Shown here piece after piece: positions 22,101-32,829 of a DNA stretch of 64,000 bases. The stretch covers positions 62,001 to 126,000 of the forward strand of contig CANTFL010000165.1 of assembly GCA_947650285.1 (NCBI GenBank). Direction: 5' to 3'. Source of the stretch: Hyaloperonospora brassicae (Eukaryota; Oomycota; Peronosporomycetes; Peronosporales; Peronosporaceae). Made by a program: the position numbers and the translations under genes. Within the stretch, counting starts at the first letter, position 1; each line of letters opens with the position of its first letter. Below the pieces are notes generated by a model. That model was not told the DNA's origin. It saw nothing but the letters and a program-made list of their open reading frames with translations, and searched no databases.

Positions 22101-23620
22101 CTGACAACGCCCACATACTCCACAATAAATGGGTTTTCAAGACAAAGACCGATGCTGACGGGAATGTCGAGAGATATAAGGCCAGACTCGTTGCATGTGG
22201 AAACGAGCAATTGTTTGGAGTCGACTACACCTTGACATTTGCCGCGGTTATGGAACTCGGGACAGTCAAGGTGATCCTGGTCCTCTCACGCAGATGGAAT
22301 GTGCCTGCTCGTCACGGCGATGTGCCAAACGCATATGTCAAGGCCGATCAGGAAAAGGACCTCGACATCTACATGAAGATACCAAGTGGTATGCAAGTTA
22401 ACGAAGACACCTTGGCCTATCATGGTGTGGACGCGACCAAACAGCTCGCACTGTTGCTCAAGATGTCTTTGTATGGCTTGAAACAAGCTGGAAGATTGTG
22501 GAGCAAACTACTGCACTCCAAGCTGACCGAGTTAAACTTCAAGCAATGCACGACGGACATGTGCCTCTATGTCAACCGAACCGGTACGGATGTAACGGTT
22601 GTCGGTGTTTACGTCGACGACCTACTGGTGACTGGAACTTCGAACGCTGTCGTCGGACAATTTTTTAAGGACATGGCATCTCTCGAGATCAAGGACCTCG
22701 GCATTGTGAACAAGTTCCTCGGACTGAGGGTCAAGCTGAACGAAAATGAAGGCTACGTGTTGGACCAAGAGGTTACCATCGACTCACTGCTAAAGGAACA
22801 TGGACTGGCTACTGCTAACGGTGTTCGTTCTCCAATCGGAAACGAATGCAACGACGACGATGAGTCGAACTCAGAGTCATTGAAGCCGACCGCCAAGGAT
22901 GGAGATGCAAGCATCAAGGCCTTTCAGTCACTCGTCGGAAATTTACTGTGGATTGCGCGTTGTACTCGACCGGACATTTGTTTTGCGGTACACCGGGCAA
23001 CCCGGCAGACCCACAAGCCGACGGTCAAGGATTGGAGAACGGCGAAACGAGTCGCGAGGTATCTGAAGGAGACCAAGACGTTGAAGCTATGCATCAACAG
23101 TTCACAAGGCGTGGACGTCCCAATCAAGATTGAGAGCTGGAGCGACGCGGACTTCGCTGCGGACAAGTCGGACCGCAAGTCGGTCACTGGATACGTCCTT
23201 ACTGTGGATGCCGCTGTCGTTTCATGGGCGTGCAAGAAGCAGACCGGGGTGTCGCTAAGCACAATGGAAGCTGAGTTCATTGCAGCGTCTCACGCTGGTC
23301 GCGAACTACTGGGTTTGAAGGAGCTGTTTGGCGAGTTAAACATGAAAATCGTCAAGCCGATGCCGATGTGGATGGATAACCAAGCAGCCATCAACTTGTT
23401 GAAGACCGAGAAGAGTTCGTCAAGTGCCAAGCATGTGGATATTCGTTTCAAGTTTATCTGCCACTACGCACAAGCAAAAGAGATTGAACCACGCTTCATC
23501 AAGTCAGAGGAGATGATTGCTGATCTCCTGACTAAGGCACTACCGGCACCAAGGATGAAGGATCTGCGCGCGATGTTTAAGTTGAAGGCTCCTCCGGATA
23601 CGATTGAGGAGGAGTGTTAG
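19124..23620 (+). pseudogene. Copia Gag-Pol polyprotein, interrupted
   Basis: The Gag N-terminus is read from 19124. The frame then changes by +1 between about 19520 and 19560. Gag capsid region and CCHC knuckle (CYLCGSTGHLKMNC, near 20310) are followed by protease (LDSGSG, near 20434). An in-frame TAA at 20622-20624 interrupts the region before the HHCC pre-integrase zinc finger and integrase. Further +1 shifts sit in a C7 run (about 21127) and a T7 run (about 21330). From about 21340 the frame is open through the integrase end (NGKAERMH), reverse transcriptase with YVDD (about 22610) and RNase H, stopping inside the 3' LTR at 23618-23620. All domains expected of a complete Copia are present. 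Two of the shifts fall in homopolymers, so sequencing error is a real alternative to decay. Confidence 0.9.
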
Positions 23621-23989
23621 AAGATATCGTTTCTGACAAGTCGAGAGGGTCAAGGGCAATACCCCGTGACACGGTAAGTTACAATCGTACCTGATTGGCT
23701 AACAAGTTTGACATCTTGACAGATGGGACGAGGCGACGATGTCGCCACGTCGGACCACCAGGATGTTGCGACATATGAGACGAGGCGACGAGATTACCAT
23801 GTCGTCTTGTCGATGTCGTAACAGGTGGGACGGAGCGGGATAGACGTGCACTATAGACGGTATAGTTGCAGTCCGTTTCGCATGCATGTGTAGGTATTAA
23901 CGAACGAGGGAGGTTAATGCTTAAATATATTCACTTTTACTTCTACATCTTCTGGAACAAGTTCATCAACGAACACTCATCATTTTACA
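23615..23989 (+). repeat. Copia 3' LTR
   Basis: 375 bp, direct repeat of 18745-19119. The last three nucleotides of the pol frame (TAG) lie inside it. Confidence 0.95.
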
Positions 23990-23994
23990 TTTTC
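23990..23994. repeat. Target-site duplication, right (TTTTC)
   Basis: Perfect match to 18740-18744. Confidence 0.9.
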
Positions 23995-24034
23995 TGCTTA
24001 AGCTGCGGCGACGGTGCTTTGTCCCGTCAGTTGG

Positions 24035-24186
24035 ACATCTAAGATATAACGAGTGTAACGGGCTACCCCGTTACATGAAATTGTATTTAAGAAGAAAATG
24101 ACAATAAATAACATCTAAGATATAACGAGTGTAACGGGATACCCCGTTACATGAAATTGTATTTAAGAAGAAAATGACAACAAAGA
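24035..24186. repeat. 76-bp tandem duplication across an LTR boundary
   Basis: 24035-24110 and 24111-24186 are near-identical. Each unit holds 19 bp of flanking DNA (ending ACGAG) and the first 57 bp of the neighbouring LTR. The duplication therefore arose after the LTR insertion. Confidence 0.85.
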
Positions 24187-24572
24187 ATATTACGTTGAAT
24201 ATTCTTTTATCAATATCACAGAGCATTATGATGTTGTTGAAGATGACCAAAGCGTCTACTCATTGGTTGATATCGTGATGATATCAACCTACCAATCGCT
24301 GCCAGACGCGCGCAATGGGTGGTGAGTAGACGTCGTCATACGTTTAGTTCGATCAATATAATTTAGTCAGGACGAACAAGCGATGCAAGAGTTGTAGGAC
24401 TTACTGTATTATATAACAATTCTACTTTTACCACGACTAGAGTCTATGACTTGGTTGCTTACCTTCCTCTGTGTAATTTTCTACACCTAGCTTTGCACTG
24501 ACCTTCACTGTTATCAGCGAAAGTTGACTCCGTACTGGTAGGCCAGTACGTAGTTGTTAGTGTTCCGTTACA
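24130..24572 (-). repeat. Solo LTR, TGTAACGGG family, minus orientation
   Basis: A 443-bp unit beginning TGTAACGGG and ending CCGTTACA on the plus strand, flanked on both sides by ACGAG (24125-24129 and 24573-24577), a 5-bp target duplication. It is a diverged inverted copy of 27151-27594, sharing for example the blocks around GATATCGTGATGATATCAA and the GACGCGCGCAATG motif. TG...CA ends and the 5-bp duplication fit an LTR left by recombination. No coding region of the parent element is present here. Confidence 0.75.
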
Positions 24573-24577
24573 ACGAG

Positions 24578-25505
24578 CGTGCCGCGTGTGTCATGATAGT
24601 CCCTACAACTGCACGTTTACGAAGTTCATTCCATTTGTTCGACAGACCAATTTAACGTAGCTGCTGTTGTCAATTCAATAGACCTGCGCAGAACCTGATT
24701 CTTTTCTGTAAACCGACTTTCGGAACAAAGCGAGAAGGAATAGAACCGAAAACGTAACGTAATGAAGCATCAGTTCGTGTTGACTCTGATCCGACACTCA
24801 CACATACTCTTATTTGGAGAACCTGCTCCCCACTGCCGTACATCAGTCAAAAGCATTCAGCCACTAATCGAGGGAGAAAAAACAACAAAAATGCAAAACG
24901 ATCGCGGTCTTTACTACTAGTGCGCACGCTTCCTTCTGTGTACGTGCAAGTGTGCAACCACATGCAAATGTGAGTACAAGCTGATGTTTGAGCCGTGCAC
25001 TGATCTCCATGACCCAGCGAGATCTCTCGCTAAATCTCTCACTAGATCTATCGCAAGATCTCTCGCTCCTTCTTGTGCTCCAGTGTGTCATCAATAAAGA
25101 TTCAACTATCATTCATCTTCAGATCCGCCTCCGCAAATACTTGAAGGTCACTTACTGGCTCTCAAGCGAGTAAGCTGTACTTCGTTAATATCAGTCCCAA
25201 AGCCTTGTGGAGATTCAGTAGCCCTATGGCCTTTTCCACCTCGTCCGCATCATGACCGCTCTCTAAAAACTCTTGGCGAAGCTGATCTTCACCCACTGCA
25301 TTTATCTTTTAAACATGTTGCTCGAGAAATTGCCCGACAATTTCCTCTTTCTCCGACAATTTATACCCAAAACAAGGAAGTCGAAGTCTGAGCGTGTTCA
25401 AGCCGGATGAGATAGGCTCCAAGATCATAGTCGCTTCACCAACAACTTTGAGTCGAGTGTTGCTGAGTATGTCCGCCATTTTGGAGTACAACTCAAGGTC
25501 GTGGG
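24578..25505. other. Repeat-flanked DNA without a gene
   Basis: No supported gene. Around 25018-25072 there is a short imperfect array of a GATCTCTCGCT-like unit. Confidence 0.45.
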
Positions 25506-25897
25506 TGTTAGAAAGGCCTTTAGAAACGTCTTGTCAGTAAATGTTATGTTACAGGTTCAACGGATATAATATGTGACGGTGACGCCTGATTGGTCGAGTT
25601 CACAAACATCTTGACAGATGGTGAGACGAGGCTACGACGGTGACAGATGGTGCAGCGAGGCAACGATAGTGACAGGTGTCGTGACAGGATGGTGATGGAA
25701 CAGGTGGCGTGACAAGGTATCGATATGACCGGTATAAGACATGGCGACGGCTTGCGCGACGAGAGGGAAGACGGACGCAATCATGTTATGGTAAAGATGC
25801 AGTGCATGTTAAATTATGATGTTAGCAAACGAATAAGACACTTTAACATATTCACTTTTACTTCCACCTCTTCGCACACAAGTGACTTTGCTCTACA
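25506..25897 (+). repeat. Diverged solo LTR related to the Copia LTR
   Basis: Begins TGTTAGAA. It contains blocks shared with the 375-bp Copia LTR (CCTGATTGG, CATCTTGACAGATGG, GAGACGAGGC, ATTCACTTTTACTTC) in the same order and ends near CTCTACA. There is no obvious flanking duplication and no internal coding region, so it is an older relic of the same lineage. Confidence 0.7.
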
Positions 25898-27150
25898 CGC
25901 AAACTTCCAACAGTGGGACGGAAAACGGTTTACACCGCGCTCTTCCCCTCTTCCGTTTTCAGACGAAGTTGGCCTTGCGTGTCCTTGGAGTGCTCGACGT
26001 TTAGGTTTCAAGACCTTTCAGCAGGCGAAGCGTCGGAAGGCCGGGCGAGATCAGCAGCGACGAACAGCAAAACGCTCACAAATGGAGCGATGAGGTGGAG
26101 GGTCTTCATGGTTTGTCCGTGGAATCGGCAAGAGAAAGGGCTGCACTATTGACCGCAAAAAAGAAGTATTGAGGATTGCTATAAAGATCGAGCTGCGCTG
26201 CTGTCTCTGGCACGAATGAAGTTCCTTCAGCCGATAGCGAAGTCATAGTTGTACAGGAGAACCCCTTTGAGCTCATACAATTATCGGGCAGATAAACTGT
26301 TAGGGAGTACAGGTCATTAGGTAGGAGGGGATTCCTTCACATTTGAACGGCATCAAGGACTTCTTAATTTCTAGGTTGGGCCCAAACATATGTCATTAAC
26401 TACAAGGAATAATTAGATAATACATAGTTAGCTAAGTAGGGTTCTAATTTACAAATTCGTGGCGAAGCATTTCTGATTTCTTGAGCGAAGATACTTGGCG
26501 TAGATCTAGCAGGCGAGGTAGGTCGGGCCAGACAGCCAACGGGAAGATCTGGGTGAACGGCTTTCGCAGCTCGTCAACTGGCGAGATCAAGGCTTCAGGA
26601 ACATTACAGTACTTTTTTCTGTCTTTGTGTGTACGAGCATGCGTATCTCATGCCTCTGTGATGTGCGGCCCATTGAGTGGGAGAGAGAGGGAGAAAGAGA
26701 AAGAGGATCAGATTGTCTATACACGGTAGATCTCTTTTTATCGAATTCAGTTGGGAGGATGAGAAAATATGAATAGAGGATATTAGGTAGGTGGGCTTGG
26801 GTGGGCTTGGGTGGTCATGTGATCTAACTCTCTTGTCCAACATCAGGCCGAAAACGTTTTGTAACTATAAAGGGCAATCAGCAAAAAGGGGACAAGCTAA
26901 AAGGATTTCTACTGTACCATCTTCTGACTATTCGAAGCTGCATTATCTGGATGGAAATGTCCCTATTTCTCCAACCATGAATGCATCGTACTTCTCCGCA
27001 CTGACTGATTCAGCTAAATCGACACGTCGGGCTTTGCGCGAAGCACTCCGCAAAGGGCACGTGTATTCGGTTTCCCAGTACCGGGTGCATGTAGGGTGCA
27101 GAGGACGCCAGAAAGGTGCGGCCAATGGCATTCCGGACATAATCTAGTAG
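25898..27150. other. DNA between solo LTRs, no recognised gene
   Basis: Contains a short open frame (about 26840-27147, plus) ending just before the next LTR. It could be the tail of a lost retrotransposon polyprotein, but no domain is recognisable. A TAGG(T)GGGCTTGGG duplication is visible near 26785-26812. Confidence 0.4.
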
Positions 27151-27594
27151 TGTAACGGGGCACTGGTGACAATGTACTGGTTGACCAGTACGGAGCTCAC
27201 TTCCACTGAAAACAGTGATAGTCAGTGCCCTGCTATTTGTTGCACCAACACAGAGGAAGGAAAGGACAATAGTGAACACGCTAGTCTCTGGTAAAAGTGA
27301 AACTGGTAATTTGATTATAAGTATTTCCTATCAATCTTATGTCTCTATTAATCTTGACTTAATTTATATATTTTAACTAAACGTATGATGGCGTCTACTC
27401 ACTATTCATTGCGCGCGTCTAGCAGCGATTGGTGGATTGATATCATCACGATATCAACCAATGAGTAGACCCTTCGGTCATCTTCAACAATATCATCATG
27501 TTCTGTGATATTGTTGAAAAAATATTCAGCGTAATATTCTTTATTGTCATTTTATCCTTAGTGACAATATCATGTAACGGGCTACCCCGTTACA
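27151..27594 (+). repeat. Solo LTR-like repeat, TGTAACGGGG family, plus orientation
   Basis: 444 bp from TGTAACGGGG to CCCCGTTACA, about the same length as the inverted copy at 24130-24572. No clear target duplication was seen here, so one end may have been altered or this may be a remnant of a larger element. Confidence 0.7.
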
Positions 27595-30500
27595 AATTGG
27601 CCATCTTGACGTGTCCCTTGAATGCATCACTCTCACTCTATCGAGCGGACACCAATACGTTCTCGGTGTGTCCTCTTCGTGGGTCCGGGCTCCGCGCTCG
27701 GCGAACGTATGGGCGACCAAACGGCGGACGTCGAGATGCAGAAACTCACTCGCATCATGGGTTCAGGTGTAGGTACTCCGTTGACGTGCCCCATACCTCG
27801 GAATGTCTTGCCCGCTGTTCCCCTTCCGGGTCGCACGCAGCGGGGAGAAGACCTTCTGCCATTTACCATCATGGCCTCAACTACAAAGCACTTTCGCCCA
27901 GGAAAGGGTGACGGTTGACCGGCTTTCGTCGCTTGGCTTGTGTTGCTCGAGAGTCCGAACTGGAACGTTAGTTTATTAAGTTGGTGCTCGAATCGATGTG
28001 GTTCAAGCTCTGGCTCGATTGTAGTACTATCCACGCGAAGTGTAAAGGTTCTTTCGGCAGTGTCTCACCCGATGCAGGTGCGTCACTGAAAGCTGCGCTG
28101 CTGGGCTTGAACAGTCAAAACGCTCTGATATGATGGTACAGGATCCACGTTCATCAACCACTACATAGCAAATAAAATTCTAGACATCATTTTAAGCTTC
28201 TGAAATAGCTAATTCGTAGGCGTAAAAATGATGTGCCAGCTGCGCCAAAACGCTTATAGTGTCATTCTCATGTGTCACATTTTCCATTAGCAGTATGTGG
28301 TACTTTGCAGCGGGTCCCCCACCACTATGCAAATACCATTTCGTCGTGCATGGAACGTGCGCAATTAATATAGAGCTCAATGATCTCTACGAAACATTTC
28401 TTTCCGGCCAAGTGGACACTTATCATTTCAAAATGTAATATCGCTTGAAAAGAGCGGTGTGCGTTTCGACGTGTACATATTTACGAGGCTCAAAGGTACT
28501 GCAGCAGTTGGAAACTCAGGTCTGAAGAAATAACACAAACACTTGGTCGTGTATCCTCATCCACGAGCCGAATTTATCACCATATTAGCGCTCTTCGGTG
28601 ATGATCGGTCTACGTAGAGGCGGTTACCTTTCTATTTTGACAATGGCAAATAGTAAGACAAACAAGACGTTTATTTGAGATGTAGGACGGAGAATGAAGA
28701 ATCTTCATCACCACATCATCACTTGTATATTTGCCAGTGAATGCGCAGAGGCTTGCGTCGCTTTCGTAATGTATTTCTTTCAAATGCAATAGTTGAATGG
28801 ATGATATACCGGTCAATTGGACGTTGAACTGCATCGAGAGAGTACGTTGAAGAGGCATTTCAGCAAGTGCTCTCATTTGTGGATCAATGATGAAAGAGTG
28901 CTTTGGCAGGTTTTGATATCCATGCAGTTGTCTGATTGATAGGCGTTACTGTTATCTGAGTAGCAAATAGTTTTACGAGAATTAAGAGAAGGCCAGCAAC
29001 AATCAGATGAACTAGATAGTCAAGCGGGATATTGGGCAGTAACTGTTTGGGAAGCTACGAAACGGTATTTATAATGTTGTCTCGTCAGTAAGTGGTAGTC
29101 GAACTGGGCAGTGCTGCACTCTCGTTTACATTCTTGGGCTTCAACAGCTACCAGTGTAGTCCTCGGTCGGTAGAGTCCCTCCACATGCGGCTATGTCAAT
29201 ACTGACATATCTCTGGTGATGTCGTAGCATGTGCGTAGCAGTATCCCAGCTATAGCTGGCATTTCCAGGGGTGTCACATGCACCGACGTATTTCTTGTCG
29301 AGAACGACTTGTCCTATAGTCTCTGATCGCGTATACGTAAGCACGGTGCAGCACGATGTGCCAATGCGGCCGCCTGGCGACGAAGCAACTTGTCATTGAG
29401 CTCAGACCGCTTGACTCGACTTGCACCCGGAAGCTTTGTATGTATTGTCGTATGTTCAGCACAATTAGTGTCGGCCCGACATTATAGGGTAGTAAAGCTC
29501 TGAGGACACCTGATGAAAATAGGAGTCGTGGTCTCACCGCACGTGTGCAGCAAACAGACTGCTGGGACAAGCCTAGGTCAATAATCCCTATAGAAGCGAA
29601 TAAACGTGATATCCACTGACAGCAACACTTGTCTACGTTTGTCCCCGACACATCGACTCGGACGTTGCGGATTTAGTCAGTGTCTTGGAGATAGTGACGA
29701 CTGTTGGTCACATCGGGCTCAGTGATGCGAGGGAGTACGAGTCCACGTGGAGGTGATTGAATGAGCTATTCGCTTAGCTAGTAGTGACTGCGAGGAGACG
29801 GAGGATGTGATTACACGGCATGACGCGAGAAAGAACGAGGATGAGTTGTCTTGTCTTGCAGAAGTAAACGTGACATGTGAGCCTGATGCAAACTGTGGAA
29901 CCGTCTGAAAGAGTAGCGCTAGCTTGGGCGTGTCTAAAACACGTTGCCGTCAACGAAGGGTAACTGATATTACATGGCGTGACAATCGAAGAGGCTTTGA
30001 CAACAATGCGAAAGCAGCAGTGAAGTGAAGTTTGTTTGTATGTACATACAGCTATTACAACGACCGCAATGCTGACAACCACTACGATGAGGCTTGAGAC
30101 TCGCACACTGCCATCCGCCTTGTATCACTATTATCTTAGCTCGTGCAGCCATTTGTTGAGAAGACGGTAATGAAGTAGATTGCATTGTTGTTGCACGTGG
30201 TGTCTGAGTGATGAATCCGTGCGACCTCGTTTACGATAGTTTTATTCTACACACGTTGTGGAAACGAAATCAAGTCACAGTAACATCAAGTGTTGGAAAA
30301 CTGTCAAGAGCAACAATACCACAATGTCCTACAACCATCAAAGTACAGGCTAGCACAGCCTATGTGGTCGCACTACGATGCAATCCACTGACGTGCAGGG
30401 ACTTTCCGTGGTCGAAACCGTTTCCGAGAGTGTGGTGAAGCAAGTAAGCGAAGCGCAACTATAAAGCCTACGCATTTCTCACCCATCGTGTAAAGCCTTG

Positions 30501-32829
30501 ACATTTTTATGATGTTCCATCATTACAACTGGCCTTCTTCCTCGCTAGAGTGGACGACAGCTCGCGTGCATGGCGCAGTTTTTCCTCCCTGCGCATGCGT
30601 TTGCTCTATTTGCTGTGGAAGTCGCATCAAGAACGAACTGCACTCAGTGGCATTTCAGAGCATTGTCTAGTGCGTTACTGCGTCTGCGTCCAGTGAGAAC
30701 GCAATGCGGTGCGTGAAGCGCATGAACCTCTGTTCGCACGAATCTACTGATCGACTGGTGCTGTGCTCGGACAAACGCTGAAGTTGTTGAGCCCCACCTT
30801 GGGTTCGCAGACCTCTAACGGTTACTGAGATTGCAGCAGCTACGTACCCGATGATTGCAGAAGATCACAATGGACGCCTCGTGAATACGTCTGACTTCGT
30901 TTAGGGCTTTGCACCACATATATCCTCCTTTCTGGCCGTCGGATCCACACAGCTCAGCAGAAAGCTTTACCTCTGCGACAATGACATATGTCGCGTGGTT
31001 CCAGTCGTCTTCGCACACTAACGTCAAAGCTACTATCCACATTCGCGTTACAACTACACGATACCAACGACGCTCGAGAACAATTCCGCTTCAAAATCGC
31101 TGCAGACATGGCAACGGTACCGAGCAGCCATTGTGTTTATGATGACCGACAAGCGACTTGGAACTTCTGGACCCCGCGACCAGGCAGTTCGCGACCAAAA
31201 CCCGGACTTCGAGCTGCTCTTCGTATATCCACAAAAAGGCTCACCGCTTGGCAGAGGTTGACTTGCTCGGCAGTGCGTACGCAAAACAGTACAAACTAGC
31301 TTGTTGTTGAATAGAGAGCAAAAAAGGTTTGCTAAGAAATCACGCGCCTTCGTTCTCGAAACCCACCCAACAATAACCACATGGAGTTGTGTGGTGACTA
31401 CAGAGCATCTAGTGTAGCTCGAACAAGCTACAGAGAGAGAAAGATCGCCGACAAGACCAGACAGGAGACGCCATCTCGAGACCCACTCCAAAAGTCCGAC
31501 AGAATAAAGACCGAATCTTCCTTGCAACCACCCGTTGTATTGCAGGGTTTCAAATTACGTCGATGCATGGATCTGCAATGAATGCCGGCAATCGCTTTGA
31601 AAGGCGCATGGCAACGATTGTAAGCGAAAGAATGAGGAGGCACGAGGGACATTGTTGGAGGTGTTCACATCCACTGCAAATACATTATTGGTGTGTAGTC
31701 ATGACCACGCTGCAACTTCGCAACATGGGGCTGATACGACAAGAGGGTGAGTAGTACCTGGCTGAATTACATGCAGCACATCCGAACATTGATACTCAGA
31801 AGTGCGCAGCACTTGTAGGTGGACGTACAGAGCGCAGAACATCAATCGCTTGCGCGCGGCAATAAGAACATCAGTTTCATGGAGACACAAGATGATCTTT
31901 TGCTGCAAGATCGCATGTGCGCCTTGATCGCGAATTCATGGGTTTGCCCTACGCGTGAGGGCGGTCCTGAGCTGCTGAGCGGCTTCCGGCATGATATCGG
32001 TCCCTGGCTGTCGTTTCGAAAAGATGTCGTAGTACAATAGCGCAAACGCGTTCTCCTCCCACGAGTGGCGACTTGCACCAGTGCGCCGCTGAGTCATCTT
32101 TGCCCCTTGCGGTGTCCCCTCGGTGAGTGGGTTTGTTTGTGGTGCAACCAACTCTTCAAGCATCTGCTTGACCCTCTGACCCGGTGAGCGTCGTCGATAG
32201 AGGAGCGTACGCTGGCGAGTCTGAGCTGGAGTCACAGTTGTAGCAGTCGCTCCTTACTGCCGCAGAAAACCCAGAGGCGCTAAGCTGCAACACACGTATC
32301 CGGGCCTCGGGCAATCATTTCATTGCATGCTTTTGTTCATGGCATCATGGCAGCTACCAAGACAGCCGCTCGACCACTACACCACCCGCATGTTTGAGTG
32401 TCACACGCTGATCAGGATTGACGGCACAACAACTGCTTTCTGCCGTAGTGGCGTGCGCTCATAAGAACTACTCGTATTGCTTTTCGGCGCATGAGGAAAT
32501 CGAGATACCATAACGGTGAACGACAATGAAGGAAGCACAAGGGAGTTGGGCATGATCGCGGATACCCCACGCACTGCACAAGTGTCAATGATCGAGCCAA
32601 AAACAGCAGCTGACGCTCTGGCTGGTTGAATGCGTCAATCTGCATATCCTCCGAATGGTCTGATGACATGTAGCGCTCGAACGCAAACGACAAGTGAGCG
32701 CAAACACTGACAGGAACTTCATAGCAGTCAGTGGGTCCACGAGATGCCTCAAAAAAAAACAACGCGCGAGTGAACGCACGAGGAAACGAACCAATGCGAC
32801 AAACAAACAATACCTTATTACGCTTTAGT
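27595..32829. other. About 5.2 kb without a supported gene
   Basis: Only short frames lacking domains, introns or start context. An A-box-like TGGTGTAGTGG on the minus strand near 32380 lacks a convincing B box, so no tRNA is called. The last few hundred bases are 3' flank of the NACHT-like gene. Confidence 0.45.

Larger units (their letters stand above)
18745..23989 (+). mobile_element. Full-length Ty1/Copia LTR retrotransposon
   Basis: A 5245-bp element: two 375-bp direct LTRs beginning TGTTAG and ending TTACA, a 5-bp TTTTC target duplication, a primer-binding site, a Gag-Pol region and a purine-rich tract (GAGGAGGAG, 23606-23614) before the 3' LTR. The domain order Gag, zinc knuckle, protease, integrase, reverse transcriptase, RNase H is diagnostic of Copia (integrase before RT). 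The LTRs differ at four of 375 positions, so insertion was recent. Despite this, the coding region has one nonsense codon and three frame changes, so this copy cannot encode an intact polyprotein as sequenced. It may still be mobilised in trans because its LTRs, PBS and PPT are intact. Confidence 0.95.

Noticed and set aside
26840..27147. Plus-strand frame ending next to an LTR, possible retrotransposon tail
   Set aside because: No recognisable RNase H, integrase or chromodomain motif, so no call was made.
24130..27594. Reading the inverted LTR-like pair as TIRs of a single DNA transposon
   Set aside because: The left copy alone has a perfect 5-bp target duplication (ACGAG), which fits an independent solo LTR better; no transposase was found between them.
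29774..30106. Minus-strand frame with a signal-peptide-like hydrophobic start
   Set aside because: It begins with GTG, has no upstream ATG and no domain; the hydrophobic run looks accidental.
32300..32400. tRNA-like A box (TGGTGTAGTGG) on the minus strand
   Set aside because: No GGTTCGAxxCC B box at the right distance and no acceptor-stem pairing.
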